A stretch of DNA of 64,000 nt from Solirubrobacteraceae bacterium (GCA_023230855.1 JALNWQ010000007.1:124001-188000), one strand, 5' to 3'; counted from the stretch's first letter, positions 1 through 8,474 are shown. Numbers and translations: made by a program. The notes: generated from the sequence alone by a model not told the origin.

Positions 1-2
1 AG

Positions 3-152
3 CGCTACGCGTCGGACGGGATCGCGATCCTGCGGCTCAGCGGGCGACGTGACGCCCGCGCGCTGTACGCCGGATCGGACTGCCGGGCCCCCTCCGCGCG
101 CGTCGTCCCCCGCCGGGTGTGGCGCGACCTGACGCGCCGCTACTGCGGCTGA
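3..152 (+). CDS. C-terminal fragment of an unknown protein
   Basis: An open frame enters from the left edge and stops at TGA 150-152, giving 49 residues that end in RRYCG. The fragment is basic and contains two cysteines (SDC and YCG), compatible with the end of a secreted, disulphide-bonded protein, but that is a guess. The start lies outside the window. It converges with the minus-strand phosphotransferase gene 28 bases further on. No family recognised. Confidence 0.4.
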   Translation, partial: RYASDGIAILRLSGRRDARALYAGSDCRAPSARVVPRRVWRDLTRRYCG

Positions 153-180
153 CGGTCACGCCGACACGCCCGGTCGCCCG

Positions 181-1584
181 TCAGTCGTCGTAGCCGGGCG
201 ACGCGACCGCGAGCTTCGTCCGCACCGTGCGCTCCGCCCACGCGAGGAGCTCGTCGTCGCGGTCGTCCAGGTCGCCGGCGCGGATCGCCCGGACGAGCGC
301 CGCGTCGTCGGCCACCCCGAGCGATCGCAGCGACGCGGCGTGGTCGCGAGCGTCCCGGGCGCTCCGGGGCAGCTGGCGCTCGGCGACGCCCAGCAGGTTC
401 ACCGCGATCATCCGCTCGTAGCGGGCCCGCGACCCGTCCGTCGCGTCGGGCGGAGCCTCCAGGTGCTCGCGGACGGTGCGGAGGATCTCGGGCACGTCGG
501 GCCGGTCGTGCGGGGCGTGCGGCGCGACGCCGCCCGCCACCACGTCGTCCGCCGCGCCCGCCCCGTGCGCCACGAGCCGGCGCGCCTCCCCCACGCCCGC
601 GTCGAGCGCCACGAGCGCGTCCCACTCCTGCTCGCAGGTCCGGCGGCCGATCGCGGCCAGCTCGATCGACCGGGTCGCCCCCGACAGGTGGCGCCCGGCC
701 TGCATCACCGACAGCGCACCCCAGCGCGCGGTCTGCAGCGCGATCGACCATCCCAGCTCGCGGCGGTCGTAGCGTCGGCCGCCCGCCCGGTGGTACGCGT
801 CGAGGAGCCGGTCCGCGTCGCCGATGCCACCGACGACGCCGGCCCCGCCGAACCGCCACGCCCGGACGCAGAGCCAGCCCAGGTCGGCGAGCGGGTCGCC
901 GACGTACGCGAGCTCCCAGTCGAGCACCGCGCGGATGCCGTCCGGCTCGACGAGGAGGTTGCCGACGCGGAAGTCGCCGTGGACGACCGTCGGGGCGCCG
1001 GGGTCGGGACGGTTGCGCTCCAGGCGCCGCAGGACGACCTCGAGCGCCGGGTGCGGCTCGCCGACGCCGTCGAGCAGCGCACGGCAGCCCGCGATCGGGT
1101 CCTGACGCTCCAGGCCCGGGACCGCGTCGACGGGGATCCGGTGGATCGCCGCGAGGATCTCGCCGCACCGCTCCGCGAACCGCTCCCGCACCGGGGCGAC
1201 GCGGTCGTCGCGGACGATCCGCCGACCGGCGGCCTCGCCCGGGACGAGTTCCATGATCAGGCCGCCGGAGCCCAACGGCCCCCCGTCCGTCCACGCGCCG
1301 ACGACGTCGGGCACCGGCACGCCGGCGTCGGCGGCCGCCCGCAGGAGCGCCGCCTCGACCGTCGGCTGCTTCGGCCCGGGATCCCCGGGCGGATCGCGGC
1401 GCAGCACCAGGTCGCGGGCCGCCCCGTCCGGAACGGTCGCCCGCAGCGCCCACAGCTCCCGCGACGCCCCGCCGGTCAGCGGGCGGACGTCGGCGACCGT
1501 CACCCCGTCGCCCAGCGCGTCGGCCAGCGCGGCCCGTAGGGCGTGCGGGGTCGGGGCGTCGTCCGGGGCGGTGTCGTCGTGCAC
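181..1584 (-). CDS. Phosphotransferase (APH/choline kinase fold) fused to a DUF6285-like domain
   Basis: A 467-residue protein from a GTG at 1584. The frame stays open further upstream, but that part crosses the tandem repeat and looks non-coding. Residues 30-330 are an aminoglycoside phosphotransferase-type kinase: TGGASRELW near residue 38 as nucleotide loop, VHGDFRVGNL at 201-210 with the catalytic Asp and metal Asn, and LDWE at 221-224 with the metal Asp. Enzymes of this group phosphorylate small hydroxyl substrates, and in actinobacteria they often sit beside acyl-CoA dehydrogenases. From about residue 359 (HDRPDVPEIL onward, roughly 109 residues) the chain resembles DUF6285, usually a separate neighbouring gene. 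Family knowledge suggests a role in acyl-CoA or small-molecule catabolism; the substrate is not readable. It diverges from the Crp-family gene across a 180-base control region. Confidence 0.75.
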   Translation of the reverse strand: MHDDTAPDDAPTPHALRAALADALGDGVTVADVRPLTGGASRELWALRATVPDGAARDLVLRRDPPGDPGPKQPTVEAALLRAAADAGVPVPDVVGAWTDGGPLGSGGLIMELVPGEAAGRRIVRDDRVAPVRERFAERCGEILAAIHRIPVDAVPGLERQDPIAGCRALLDGVGEPHPALEVVLRRLERNRPDPGAPTVVHGDFRVGNLLVEPDGIRAVLDWELAYVGDPLADLGWLCVRAWRFGGAGVVGGIGDADRLLDAYHRAGGRRYDRRELGWSIALQTARWGALSVMQAGRHLSGATRSIELAAIGRRTCEQEWDALVALDAGVGEARRLVAHGAGAADDVVAGGVAPHAPHDRPDVPEILRTVREHLEAPPDATDGSRARYERMIAVNLLGVAERQLPRSARDARDHAASLRSLGVADDAALVRAIRAGDLDDRDDELLAWAERTVRTKLAVASPGYDD

Positions 1585-1664
1585 GGTGCGGTCCGGCCCG
1601 GGTCGTCGGCGGGCCGCCCGCCCAGCATTCCAGACCGGCGGGACGACCCAGAGCCCCTCACCCC

Positions 1665-1693
1665 CCGACCGGCGTGCACGGTACGCTGGTCGG
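1665..1693 (+). promoter_or_regulatory. Upstream copy of leaderless promoter with overlapping inverted repeat
   Basis: Ten-base arms at 1665-1674 and 1684-1693 match 9 of 10 in inverted orientation. They overlap a TACGCT -10-like hexamer at 1682-1687, nine bases before an in-frame GTG at 1697. The geometry suits a leaderless start with an operator over the -10. Confidence 0.45.
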
Positions 1694-1733
1694 GCGGTGG
1701 CGACGAACGCGGTCCCGGGATCTCCCTCACCCC

Positions 1734-1762
1734 CCGACCGGCGTGCACGGTACGCTGGTCGG
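1734..1762 (+). promoter_or_regulatory. Downstream copy of leaderless promoter with overlapping inverted repeat
   Basis: Same element 69 bases on: arms 1734-1743 and 1753-1762, TACGCT at 1751-1756, GTG at 1766. This is the copy nearest the conserved Crp-family sequence and the one I take as the main start. Autoregulation by the encoded factor is possible but inferred. Confidence 0.5.
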
Positions 1763-1765
1763 GCG

Positions 1766-2473
1766 GTGGCGACGAACGCGGTCCCGGGATCTCCCTCACC
1801 CCCCGTCGCCGGACGGACGTTCCTCGACGCCCTCGACGACGAGCAGCGCCGCGAGCTGCGGCGGCGCGCGACGCCCCGCCGGTTCCCGCGCGGCGGGGCG
1901 CTCGCCCACGCCGGCCAGGTCGGGGACCGCGTCCTCGTCATCACCGACGGGCACGTCAAGCTCACCCGGATCACGCCCGAGGGCCGCGAGGTGCTGCTCG
2001 CCGTCCGCGGACCGGGCGACCTCGTCGGCGAGCAGTCCGCGATCGACGGCGAGGTCCGCTCCGCGACGATCACCGCCCTCGGCGCGGTCGAAGCGCTCGC
2101 GATCGCCCCCGACGACTTCCTGGGCTACGTCACCACCGTGCCCGAGGCCGCGCTATACGTCATGCGCACCCTGGCCGAGCGGTTGCGCGACGCGGACCGC
2201 AAGCGGGTCGAGCACGCGTCGCACGACGTCGTCGGGCGCCTGAGCCTGCGGATCGGGGAGCTGTGCGACCGGTTCGGGACCGTCGGCCCGGACGGCGGCA
2301 CCCGGATCGACCTGCCGCTGACGCAGGAGGACCTCGCCGGATGGGTCGGGGCGTCGCGCGAGTCGACCGCCCGCGCGCTGCACCAGATGCGCGACCTGGG
2401 CTGGGTGACGACCGGTCGACGGTCGATCGTCTGCCACGACCTCGACGCGCTGCGCCGCCGCGCGGGAGGGTGA
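1766..2473 (+). CDS. Crp/Fnr-family transcriptional regulator
   Basis: A 235-residue protein, the usual length for the family, from GTG 1766. The N-terminal two thirds are a cyclic-nucleotide-binding jelly roll: GDRVLVITDGHVKLTRI, then GREVLLAVRGPGDLVGE, then a dimerisation helix around LYVMRTLAERLRDADRKR. The C-terminal winged helix contains LTQEDLAGWVGASREST, the typical Crp recognition region. An alternative start at 1697 in the upstream repeat copy would add 23 residues. No Fnr-type cysteine cluster is visible, so a cAMP-type or effector-free sensor is more likely than an oxygen sensor. An adenylate cyclase lies two genes downstream on the same strand. Confidence 0.85.
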   Translation: MATNAVPGSPSPPVAGRTFLDALDDEQRRELRRRATPRRFPRGGALAHAGQVGDRVLVITDGHVKLTRITPEGREVLLAVRGPGDLVGEQSAIDGEVRSATITALGAVEALAIAPDDFLGYVTTVPEAALYVMRTLAERLRDADRKRVEHASHDVVGRLSLRIGELCDRFGTVGPDGGTRIDLPLTQEDLAGWVGASRESTARALHQMRDLGWVTTGRRSIVCHDLDALRRRAGG

Positions 2474-2562
2474 CCGCGGTGGGGCGTGAGCGCGTCAACG
2501 GTCACGCCCACGACGGGGCGGATGGCGCGGTCGCCGGACCGCCGTCGCGCCACGATCGGTCC

Positions 2563-4416
2563 ATGTCGCAGTCGGGTCCCACGACGACGGCGCCGCGCCG
2601 CCCGTTCGCCACCACGCTCATCGCGCTCGTGCTCGGCGGGCTCGTCGGCCTGCTCGGGGCGGCGCCCACCCACGCCGCGACGACCCGGGAGCACGTCACG
2701 CCGTCGTCGGGCGCGAACCCGACCGGGCTGACCGCCGGACCGGACGGGGCGATCTGGTTCACCCAGCCGGGCAGCGGAAGGATCGGACGGGTCACGACCG
2801 ACGGGACGATCGTCGAGCATCCCGCCAACGTCCCCGACACGGTCATCGACCCACCCCCCGTGACCGTTGGCCCGCAGCCGCCGCCGACGATCATCCCCGC
2901 GCCACCGCTCACGCCCGACCGGATCGCGACCGGCCCGGACGGGGCGCTGTGGTACACGATCGCCGAGGGCGGCATCGCCCGGATGACCACCGACGGCGTC
3001 GTCACCCGCTACCCGGTCCCGGTGGCCGGCCGGACCGCCGGGATCACCGCCGGACGCGACGGCGCGATGTGGTTCACGATGCCCGACGTCGACCGGATCG
3101 GCCGCATCACCGCGCCGACGGCGGCCGAGGTCGAGCGCGGCGCCACGCGCGGCGTCGTCCAGACCTGGTCCCTCGCCGGATCCGGTCGTGCGCCGGGCGA
3201 CATCACCGCGGCGGCGGACGGCGCCCTGTGGTTCGTCGAGCCCGGCGCCGACGCGATCGGCCGCGCCGTGCCCGTCGCCGGCGGCGATCCGCTGATCACG
3301 CACGTGCCGGTCCCCGCCGGATCGGCCCCGCGCGGCATCGCGATCGGCCCGGACGGCGCGGCGTGGTTCACCGCCCCGGGCCGGGCCCGGATCGGTCGGA
3401 TCGACGCGGCGCTGCAGGTGCGCGACCTTCCGCTGTCGGGCCGCGGCCCGGTCCCGGGCGACATCGCCGCCGGCCCCGATGGGGCGCTCTGGTTCACCGA
3501 CGTCGGCGCCGGCCGCGACTCGATCGGCCGGATCACCGTCGAGGGCGCCGACTCCCGCTATCCGCTCCCGGGCTCCGGATCGCCGCTCGACCTCGCCGCC
3601 GGCGCGGACGGTGCGCTCTGGTACACCCGCCCCGGCGACCGCGTCGGATCGGTGACGCCCGTCGCGCGCCCGTCGGCCGGCCGGAGCGTGAGCCTCGAGC
3701 CGCTCTCGTCGCGACCGGTCCGGATCCGCCGTCCGGGCTCGTCGACGTGGACGACCCTGCCGACCTCCGGGGCGCTCCTGGAGACCGGCACCGAGGTCGA
3801 CGTCACGGACAGCTGGGTCCGGCTGACGAGCGCGATCTCGCCCGGAAGCGAGCTGACCCGCACCGCCGACTTCCGCTACGGCCGGTTCAAGGTCACCCAG
3901 CCCCGCAAGGCAGGCGCCGCGACCGAGCTGCGCCTCGCCGGCCCGCTCGTCTGCCCACGACCGAGGACGCGCGGGACGAAGCGAGCCCGGACCCGCGCCG
4001 CCGTCCGGACGCCACCGGCGGTCCCCGTCGTGACGGCTGGCGGCCTCGGCGTGGTCGGCGCGTTCGTCGGAGGCTCCGCCGTCACCGCCGCGCCGGGCTC
4101 CGACGGCGCCCGGACCGCGAAGAAGCGCCGCAAGAAGCCGAAGGCCAAGGCCAGGCGCAAGAAGCCGAAGGTCGCCCGGCGACTGTGGGGCAACGGCAAG
4201 GGCGCCTTCCGCACGCGCGGCGCACGGGCGACCGCGTCGGTCCGCGGGACGCACTGGCTCGTCGAGGATCGCTGCGACCGGTCGACCCGCGTCCGGGTCT
4301 TCAGCGGGGTCGTCCGCGCCCGCGACACCGTCCGCGGTCGCAGCGTCGAGCTGCGCGACGGGCAGCAGCTCATCGCGCGGGCGGCGAAGGCCAAGCCCAA
4401 GGCGAAGCGACGGTGA
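2563..4416 (+). CDS. Secreted virginiamycin-B-lyase-like beta-propeller protein with FecR-like C-terminus
   Basis: A 617-residue protein from ATG 2563. A signal peptide (hydrophobic stretch about residues 17-35 ending THAAT) is followed by seven Vgb-type repeats of the form GPDGALWFT...RIGRIT, a seven-bladed propeller. A Pro-rich insert separates the first two blades. After the propeller come a segment that resembles a FecR-like domain (RIRRPGSSTW, then TRGARATASVRGTHWLVED and VRVFSGVVRARD) and a very Lys/Arg-rich linker (KKRRKKPKAKARRKKPK). Streptogramin lyases open a lactone ring, but many propellers of this type have no known substrate, and I cannot place the catalytic histidines. Its TGA overlaps the GTG of the adenylate cyclase gene (GTGA), so the two are probably co-translated. 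Confidence 0.75.
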   Translation: MSQSGPTTTAPRRPFATTLIALVLGGLVGLLGAAPTHAATTREHVTPSSGANPTGLTAGPDGAIWFTQPGSGRIGRVTTDGTIVEHPANVPDTVIDPPPVTVGPQPPPTIIPAPPLTPDRIATGPDGALWYTIAEGGIARMTTDGVVTRYPVPVAGRTAGITAGRDGAMWFTMPDVDRIGRITAPTAAEVERGATRGVVQTWSLAGSGRAPGDITAAADGALWFVEPGADAIGRAVPVAGGDPLITHVPVPAGSAPRGIAIGPDGAAWFTAPGRARIGRIDAALQVRDLPLSGRGPVPGDIAAGPDGALWFTDVGAGRDSIGRITVEGADSRYPLPGSGSPLDLAAGADGALWYTRPGDRVGSVTPVARPSAGRSVSLEPLSSRPVRIRRPGSSTWTTLPTSGALLETGTEVDVTDSWVRLTSAISPGSELTRTADFRYGRFKVTQPRKAGAATELRLAGPLVCPRPRTRGTKRARTRAAVRTPPAVPVVTAGGLGVVGAFVGGSAVTAAPGSDGARTAKKRRKKPKAKARRKKPKVARRLWGNGKGAFRTRGARATASVRGTHWLVEDRCDRSTRVRVFSGVVRARDTVRGRSVELRDGQQLIARAAKAKPKAKRR

Positions 4417-6203
4417 TCGGCCGGCGCGGGGCGACGGCCGCCCCGGCCGACCGCGACCGGCGCCACCGGGCCCGCGGGCCCGTGCTCGCCGGGGTCGCCG
4501 TCGTCGCGCTGCTGCTCACCGGGCTGCTGACGTGGACCGGGGCGCTCGACGACGTCGAGCGGTCCACCGTCGACGCCCGATTCGCGCTGCGCGGCGACGA
4601 CGCCGGCCGGCTGGGACCGGTCCCGATCGCGGTCGTCGCGATCGACGACCGGACGCTCGGAGCGCTCGACGAGCGCTTTCCGTTCCGCCGTCGTCACCAC
4701 GCCGGGGTCCTGCGCCGCCTCACCGCCGCCGGGGTGCGCGCGATCGCCTACGACGTCGAGTTCACCGAGCCGACGACCGTCGCCGACGACAACGCCCTCA
4801 TCGAGGCGATCGCCGACGCCCCGCGCGTCGTGCTCGCCGCGTCCGAGACCGACGAGGACGGCGCCACCGCCGTGCTCGGCGGCGCCGAGGTGCTCGACGA
4901 CGTCGGCGCGCACGTCGGCCACACGCGCGTCGACGTCGACGGCGACGGGGTGCTGCGCCGGTTCGACCATCGCCACGGCGGCCTCGACGCGTTCGCGGTC
5001 GTCGTCGCCGAGCAGGCGACCGGGCGCCCCGTCGACCGGCGGCCGTTCGCCGACGGGCCGGCGTGGATCGACTGGCCGGGCGGCGCCCGCACGGTGCCGA
5101 CCCACGCGTTCGTCGACGTCCTACGTGGCCGGGTCGACGCGTCGCTCCTGCGCGACCGGATCGTCGTCGTCGGCGCGACCGCCCCGTCGCTGAAGGACGT
5201 CCAGGTCACGCCGACCGACGACGGACGGCCACTCGCCGGCCCCGAGATCCAGGCCGACGTCGTCGCCACGGTGCTGCGGGGCGTGCCGCTCCGCGACGCC
5301 TGGGCCGGCTGGGGCGTGCTGCTCACCGTCGTGGCCGCGTCGCTGCCGGCGCTCGCCGCGCGCCGGCTCGGGCCGTTCGGCACGCTCGTGGCGTCCGGCG
5401 CCGGCGGGGTCGCCGTGGCCGGCGTCGCCTTCGCCGCGTTCGCCGCCGACCGGGTGCTCCCGGTCGCCGAGCCGCTGCTCGCCCTCGGCCTGGCGACGCT
5501 GGGCTCGGTGACGGCCGGGGCCGCGTTCGCCGTCGCCGAGCGCGCCCGGATCCGCGACGCGTTCGGCCGGTTCGTCAGCCGCGACGTCGTCGACGAGGTC
5601 CTGGCCCGGGCCGACGACGGACTGCGGCTCGGTGGCGTGCGCGTCGACGTCACGGTGCTGTTCTGCGACCTGCGCGGGTCGACGGCGCTGCTCGAGGCGA
5701 TCGAGCCGGAGCGGGGCATCGCCGTCCTCAACCGGTTCCTCGGCGCGATGAGCGACGCGGTCGACGCCCACGGCGGCACGCTCGTCGGGTACCGCGGCGA
5801 CGGCCTGATGGCGGTGTTCGGGGCGCCGCTCGAGCAGGCCGACCACGCCGACCGCGCGCTCGCCGCCGCACGCGAGATGGCCGGGCCGGCGCTCGAGCGC
5901 TGCCACGACGCGCTCCGCCGCGACGGCGTCGACCTGACGCTGAGCCTCGGGGTCGGGGTCGCCTCCGGCCCGGTGATGGCCGGCAACGTCGGATCCGAGC
6001 GCCGGATGGAGTACACCGCGATCGGCGACGCCGCCAACCTCGCCGCGCGGCTCGAGGGCATGACGAAGGCGCATCCGCACCCGATACTCCTCACCGGGGA
6101 CACCGTCGCGCGCCTCGCGGAGCGGCCCGACGACGCCGTCCCGCTCGGCGAGCTCGCCGTGCAGGGCCGCGCGGGCGCGATCGCCACCTGGGGCGCGGGC
6201 TGA
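4413..6203 (+). CDS. Membrane adenylate/guanylate cyclase with extracellular CHASE2 sensor
   Basis: A 596-residue protein starting at GTG 4413, overlapping the previous stop. It has one N-terminal membrane helix (about residues 22-45), a CHASE2 sensor domain (about 46-285, including VPIAVVAIDDRTL and RIVVVGATAPSLKDV), three membrane helices (about 290-385) and a C-terminal class III cyclase domain. The metal aspartates are D419 in LFCDLRGST and D463 in YRGDGLMAVFG, and TAIGDAANLAARLE carries the transition-state Asn and Arg. It should make cAMP (or cGMP) in the cytoplasm in response to an outside signal. With a Crp-family regulator two genes upstream, this may be a local cyclic-nucleotide circuit. 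Confidence 0.85.
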   Translation: MIGRRGATAAPADRDRRHRARGPVLAGVAVVALLLTGLLTWTGALDDVERSTVDARFALRGDDAGRLGPVPIAVVAIDDRTLGALDERFPFRRRHHAGVLRRLTAAGVRAIAYDVEFTEPTTVADDNALIEAIADAPRVVLAASETDEDGATAVLGGAEVLDDVGAHVGHTRVDVDGDGVLRRFDHRHGGLDAFAVVVAEQATGRPVDRRPFADGPAWIDWPGGARTVPTHAFVDVLRGRVDASLLRDRIVVVGATAPSLKDVQVTPTDDGRPLAGPEIQADVVATVLRGVPLRDAWAGWGVLLTVVAASLPALAARRLGPFGTLVASGAGGVAVAGVAFAAFAADRVLPVAEPLLALGLATLGSVTAGAAFAVAERARIRDAFGRFVSRDVVDEVLARADDGLRLGGVRVDVTVLFCDLRGSTALLEAIEPERGIAVLNRFLGAMSDAVDAHGGTLVGYRGDGLMAVFGAPLEQADHADRALAAAREMAGPALERCHDALRRDGVDLTLSLGVGVASGPVMAGNVGSERRMEYTAIGDAANLAARLEGMTKAHPHPILLTGDTVARLAERPDDAVPLGELAVQGRAGAIATWGAG

Positions 6204-6396
6204 GGGATCGCACGCGCCCTCCGGGTCGGACGGTGGGGCGCCACCCGGCCGGCGCGCCCCGACGCGAGGGCGTCAATCGACGCCGGAATCGCTGTCATTC
6301 CGCGCCCGTCGCCCCCGTACATTGACCTTCGGGGTCCACGCACCGGACGCGCCGCGCGCCGCGGGACCCTGCAGTCGATCGAGGAGACGCACGGGC
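6204..6396 (+). promoter_or_regulatory. Intergenic region with possible GDSL hydrolase promoter
   Basis: A 193-base gap. A TACATT hexamer at 6318-6323 is the best -10 candidate, with no clear -35. A GAGGAG ribosome binding site lies at 6381-6386, ten bases before ATG 6397. A weak 5-bp hairpin lies just after the cyclase stop; nothing else is seen. Confidence 0.35.
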
Positions 6397-7413
6397 ATGG
6401 GACGACGGATCACGGCGATCATCACCACGGTGGCGTGCGCGCTGCCCCTGGCGGGAGCGGCCGCCGGGACGGCCGGGGCGGCCGAGCGCTACGTCGCGCT
6501 CGGCGACTCGTTCACCGCCGCCCCGCTCGTCCCCGACATCGTCGGCACGCCGACGTCGTGCCTGCGGTCCAGTCACAACTACCCGTCGGTGCTCGCGCGG
6601 GCGCTGCGTGTGGCGTCGTTCGCCGACGCCAGCTGCTCGGGGGCGGTCACCGCCGACATGACCCGTCCGCAGCGTCCCACCCTCCTCGGACCGGACCGCG
6701 ACCTGGTGGCGCTCGCGTTCGGAGAGAACCCGCCCCAGCTCGACCGACTGCGTCCCGACACGACCCTCGTCACCGTCGGCATCGGTGGCAACGACGCCGG
6801 GCTCGTCGACGTCGGCTACCGGTGCGCCGCCGCCGGGCTGCTGCAGGCCACGGGATCGCCGTGCCGTGACGCGCTGACCGCCGGCGGCGTCGATCAGGTC
6901 GGCCGCCGGATCGACGATGCGGCCCCCGACGTCGCCGCCGTGCTGCGCGGGATCCGCTCCCGCGCGCCGCGGGCCCGCATCCTCGTCGTCGGCTACCCGC
7001 AGATCGTGCCCGACGACGGACGCAGCTGCTGGCCGCTCCCGCTCCCGCTGAGCGACGGCGACGTGCCGTTCATGGCCGCCCTGCTCGTGCGCATCAACGC
7101 GATGCTGGCGCGCGAGGCGCGCGCCGCCGGCGCCGAGTACGTCGACACGTGGGAGCGGACGCGCGGCTACGACGTCTGCCAGCCGCTGGGGCGGTCGGGC
7201 TTCACGGCCCTGCTGCCGCTGTCCGGGCAGAGCATGCCGCTGCATCCCAACGAGCTCGGGCAGCACCGGGTGGCCGAGGCGATCGTCCACGTCGTGCGCC
7301 GCGGCGCCCCCGCAAGGCCCGACCGGCGCGCGGCCGGCCGGGCGACCGGCCCCGGGCGCGATCTCGACCGGTCGACGCGCGCCCGGTCCGGGACCGGCGT
7401 CGACGTAGACTGA
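6397..7413 (+). CDS. Secreted SGNH/GDSL-type lipase or esterase
   Basis: A 338-residue protein with a signal peptide (residues 1-29, cleavage near AGAAE). The catalytic Ser is S38 in the GDSF block, the oxyanion Gly and Asn lie in GIGGND at 128-133, and the catalytic His is H283 in LHPNELGQH. Six or so cysteines (for example SC at 54-55 and 79-80, C211, C261) suggest disulphides, as in Streptomyces secreted GDSL lipases. It probably cleaves ester bonds outside the cell. The last 45 residues are Arg/Gly-rich and poorly conserved in look. A GAGGAG ribosome site supports the ATG chosen. The following LysR gene's promoter overlaps its 3' end. Confidence 0.85.
   Translation: MGRRITAIITTVACALPLAGAAAGTAGAAERYVALGDSFTAAPLVPDIVGTPTSCLRSSHNYPSVLARALRVASFADASCSGAVTADMTRPQRPTLLGPDRDLVALAFGENPPQLDRLRPDTTLVTVGIGGNDAGLVDVGYRCAAAGLLQATGSPCRDALTAGGVDQVGRRIDDAAPDVAAVLRGIRSRAPRARILVVGYPQIVPDDGRSCWPLPLPLSDGDVPFMAALLVRINAMLAREARAAGAEYVDTWERTRGYDVCQPLGRSGFTALLPLSGQSMPLHPNELGQHRVAEAIVHVVRRGAPARPDRRAAGRATGPGRDLDRSTRARSGTGVDVD
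7406..7411 (+). promoter_or_regulatory. Leaderless -10 for LysR gene
   Basis: TAGACT nine bases before GTG 7421 and inside the last codons of the hydrolase gene. No Shine-Dalgarno sequence precedes the GTG, so leaderless initiation is likely. Confidence 0.45.
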
Positions 7414-7420
7414 GCCCGCC

Positions 7421-8371
7421 GTGGACGTGCACACCCGCAAGCTCCGCTCGTTCGTGGCGGTCGCCGAGGAGCTGCACTTCGGCCGCGCCGCCGCGCGGCT
7501 CTTCGTCGCGCAGCAGGCGCTGAGCAAGCAGATCCGCGAGCTCGAGCGCGAGGTCGGCGCGGAGCTGCTGCGCCGCACGACCCGCCGGGTCGAGCTCACC
7601 GCGGCCGGCGAGGTGTTCCTCGACGCCACCCGGACCGCGCTCGACGCGCTCGACGCCGCGGCGGACGCGGCCCGCCGGGCCCGCCAGGGCGAGACCGGCA
7701 CGCTACGGCTGGGGTTCGGCGTCGGGGCCGCGGTGGACCTCACCGCCCCGCTGCTGCGCGAGCTCGCCGACCGGCATCCCGACATCGACCTGGAGATGCG
7801 CGAGATCGGGTTCGACGACCCGTCCGCCGGCCTCCGCGACGGGTCCACCGACGTCGCGTTCGTCCGCCTGCCGATCACCGCGGACGTCGACTGCGAGGTG
7901 CTCTTCGCCGAGCCGCTGGTCCTCGTCGTGCACCGGGACCACCCGTTCGCCGGGCGACCGTCCGTCACCGCCCGCGAGGCGGCCGCGCAGCCGCTCATCG
8001 TCGGTCGGACCGACGACGCGGCGTTCGAGCGGTTCTGGACGCTCGCCGACCACCTCGACGGGGAGCCCGCGACGCCGCCCCGCCGGTCGAGCTCGCACAC
8101 CGAGGAGCTCGAGCTCGTCGCCGCGGGTCTCGTGTGCTTCCCGACCGCCGCGTCGGCGGCGCACTACACGCCCCACGCGCTGCTGCGGTTCGTGCCGATC
8201 GTCGACGCCGAGCCGTCGCGGCTCGCCGTCGCGTGGACGGCGTCGCGACGCTCCGCGCTCGTCGACCGGTTCGTCGTCGTCGCCCGCGACGTGCGCGACC
8301 GGGAGCGCGAGATCGTGCGCGCCGTCGAGCGGCCGTTCCCGGACGCCGACGGCCGGGCGGGAGCGGCGTGA
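7421..8371 (+). CDS. LysR-family transcriptional regulator
   Basis: A 316-residue protein, normal for the family. Residues 1-60 are the LysR winged helix: LRSFVAVAEELHFGRAAARL, then AQQALSKQIRELEREVG and LLRRTTRRVELTAAGE. The rest is a periplasmic-binding-protein-like effector domain (LRLGFGVGAAVDLTAPLLRE onward). The effector is not readable. The usual divergent partner is absent; the neighbours are the GDSL hydrolase upstream and the sugar-lactone oxidase downstream on the same strand, so it may control the latter pair. Confidence 0.85.
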   Translation: MDVHTRKLRSFVAVAEELHFGRAAARLFVAQQALSKQIRELEREVGAELLRRTTRRVELTAAGEVFLDATRTALDALDAAADAARRARQGETGTLRLGFGVGAAVDLTAPLLRELADRHPDIDLEMREIGFDDPSAGLRDGSTDVAFVRLPITADVDCEVLFAEPLVLVVHRDHPFAGRPSVTAREAAAQPLIVGRTDDAAFERFWTLADHLDGEPATPPRRSSSHTEELELVAAGLVCFPTAASAAHYTPHALLRFVPIVDAEPSRLAVAWTASRRSALVDRFVVVARDVRDREREIVRAVERPFPDADGRAGAA

Positions 8372-8474
8372 CCCCCGGAGGGATCGGCACGACGACCGAC
8401 CGGGGGGCCACGGCCGACCCCCGACGCCCGACGGCGCTCCCGACCCGGCCGACCGACGCGACCGTGGAGACACG

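Larger units (their letters stand above)
1655..1804. repeat. Perfect 69-bp tandem duplication (2.2 copies) containing promoter and start codon
   Basis: Positions 1655-1723 and 1724-1792 are identical, and a third copy begins at 1793 and is lost after about 12 bases. Each unit holds an imperfect inverted repeat, a TACGCT hexamer and an in-frame GTG. The 69-base length keeps the reading frame (23 codons), so initiation at the first copy would add 23 residues to the downstream Crp-family protein. Identity of the copies implies a recent duplication, or an assembly artefact. Confidence 0.9.

Noticed and set aside
1253..1765. The reading frame of the Crp-family gene is open for over 500 bases upstream of the start I chose.
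   Set aside because: It runs antisense through the phosphotransferase gene and has no conserved sequence; high GC makes such open frames common.
2563..4416. True virginiamycin B lyase (antibiotic resistance).
   Set aside because: The propeller repeats fit, but the catalytic His/Glu set could not be found, and the protein carries extra domains.
7300..7413. Low-complexity Arg/Gly end of the GDSL hydrolase as a separate gene or frameshift.
   Set aside because: It is in frame, without a start signal, and such tails are common in secreted actinobacterial proteins.
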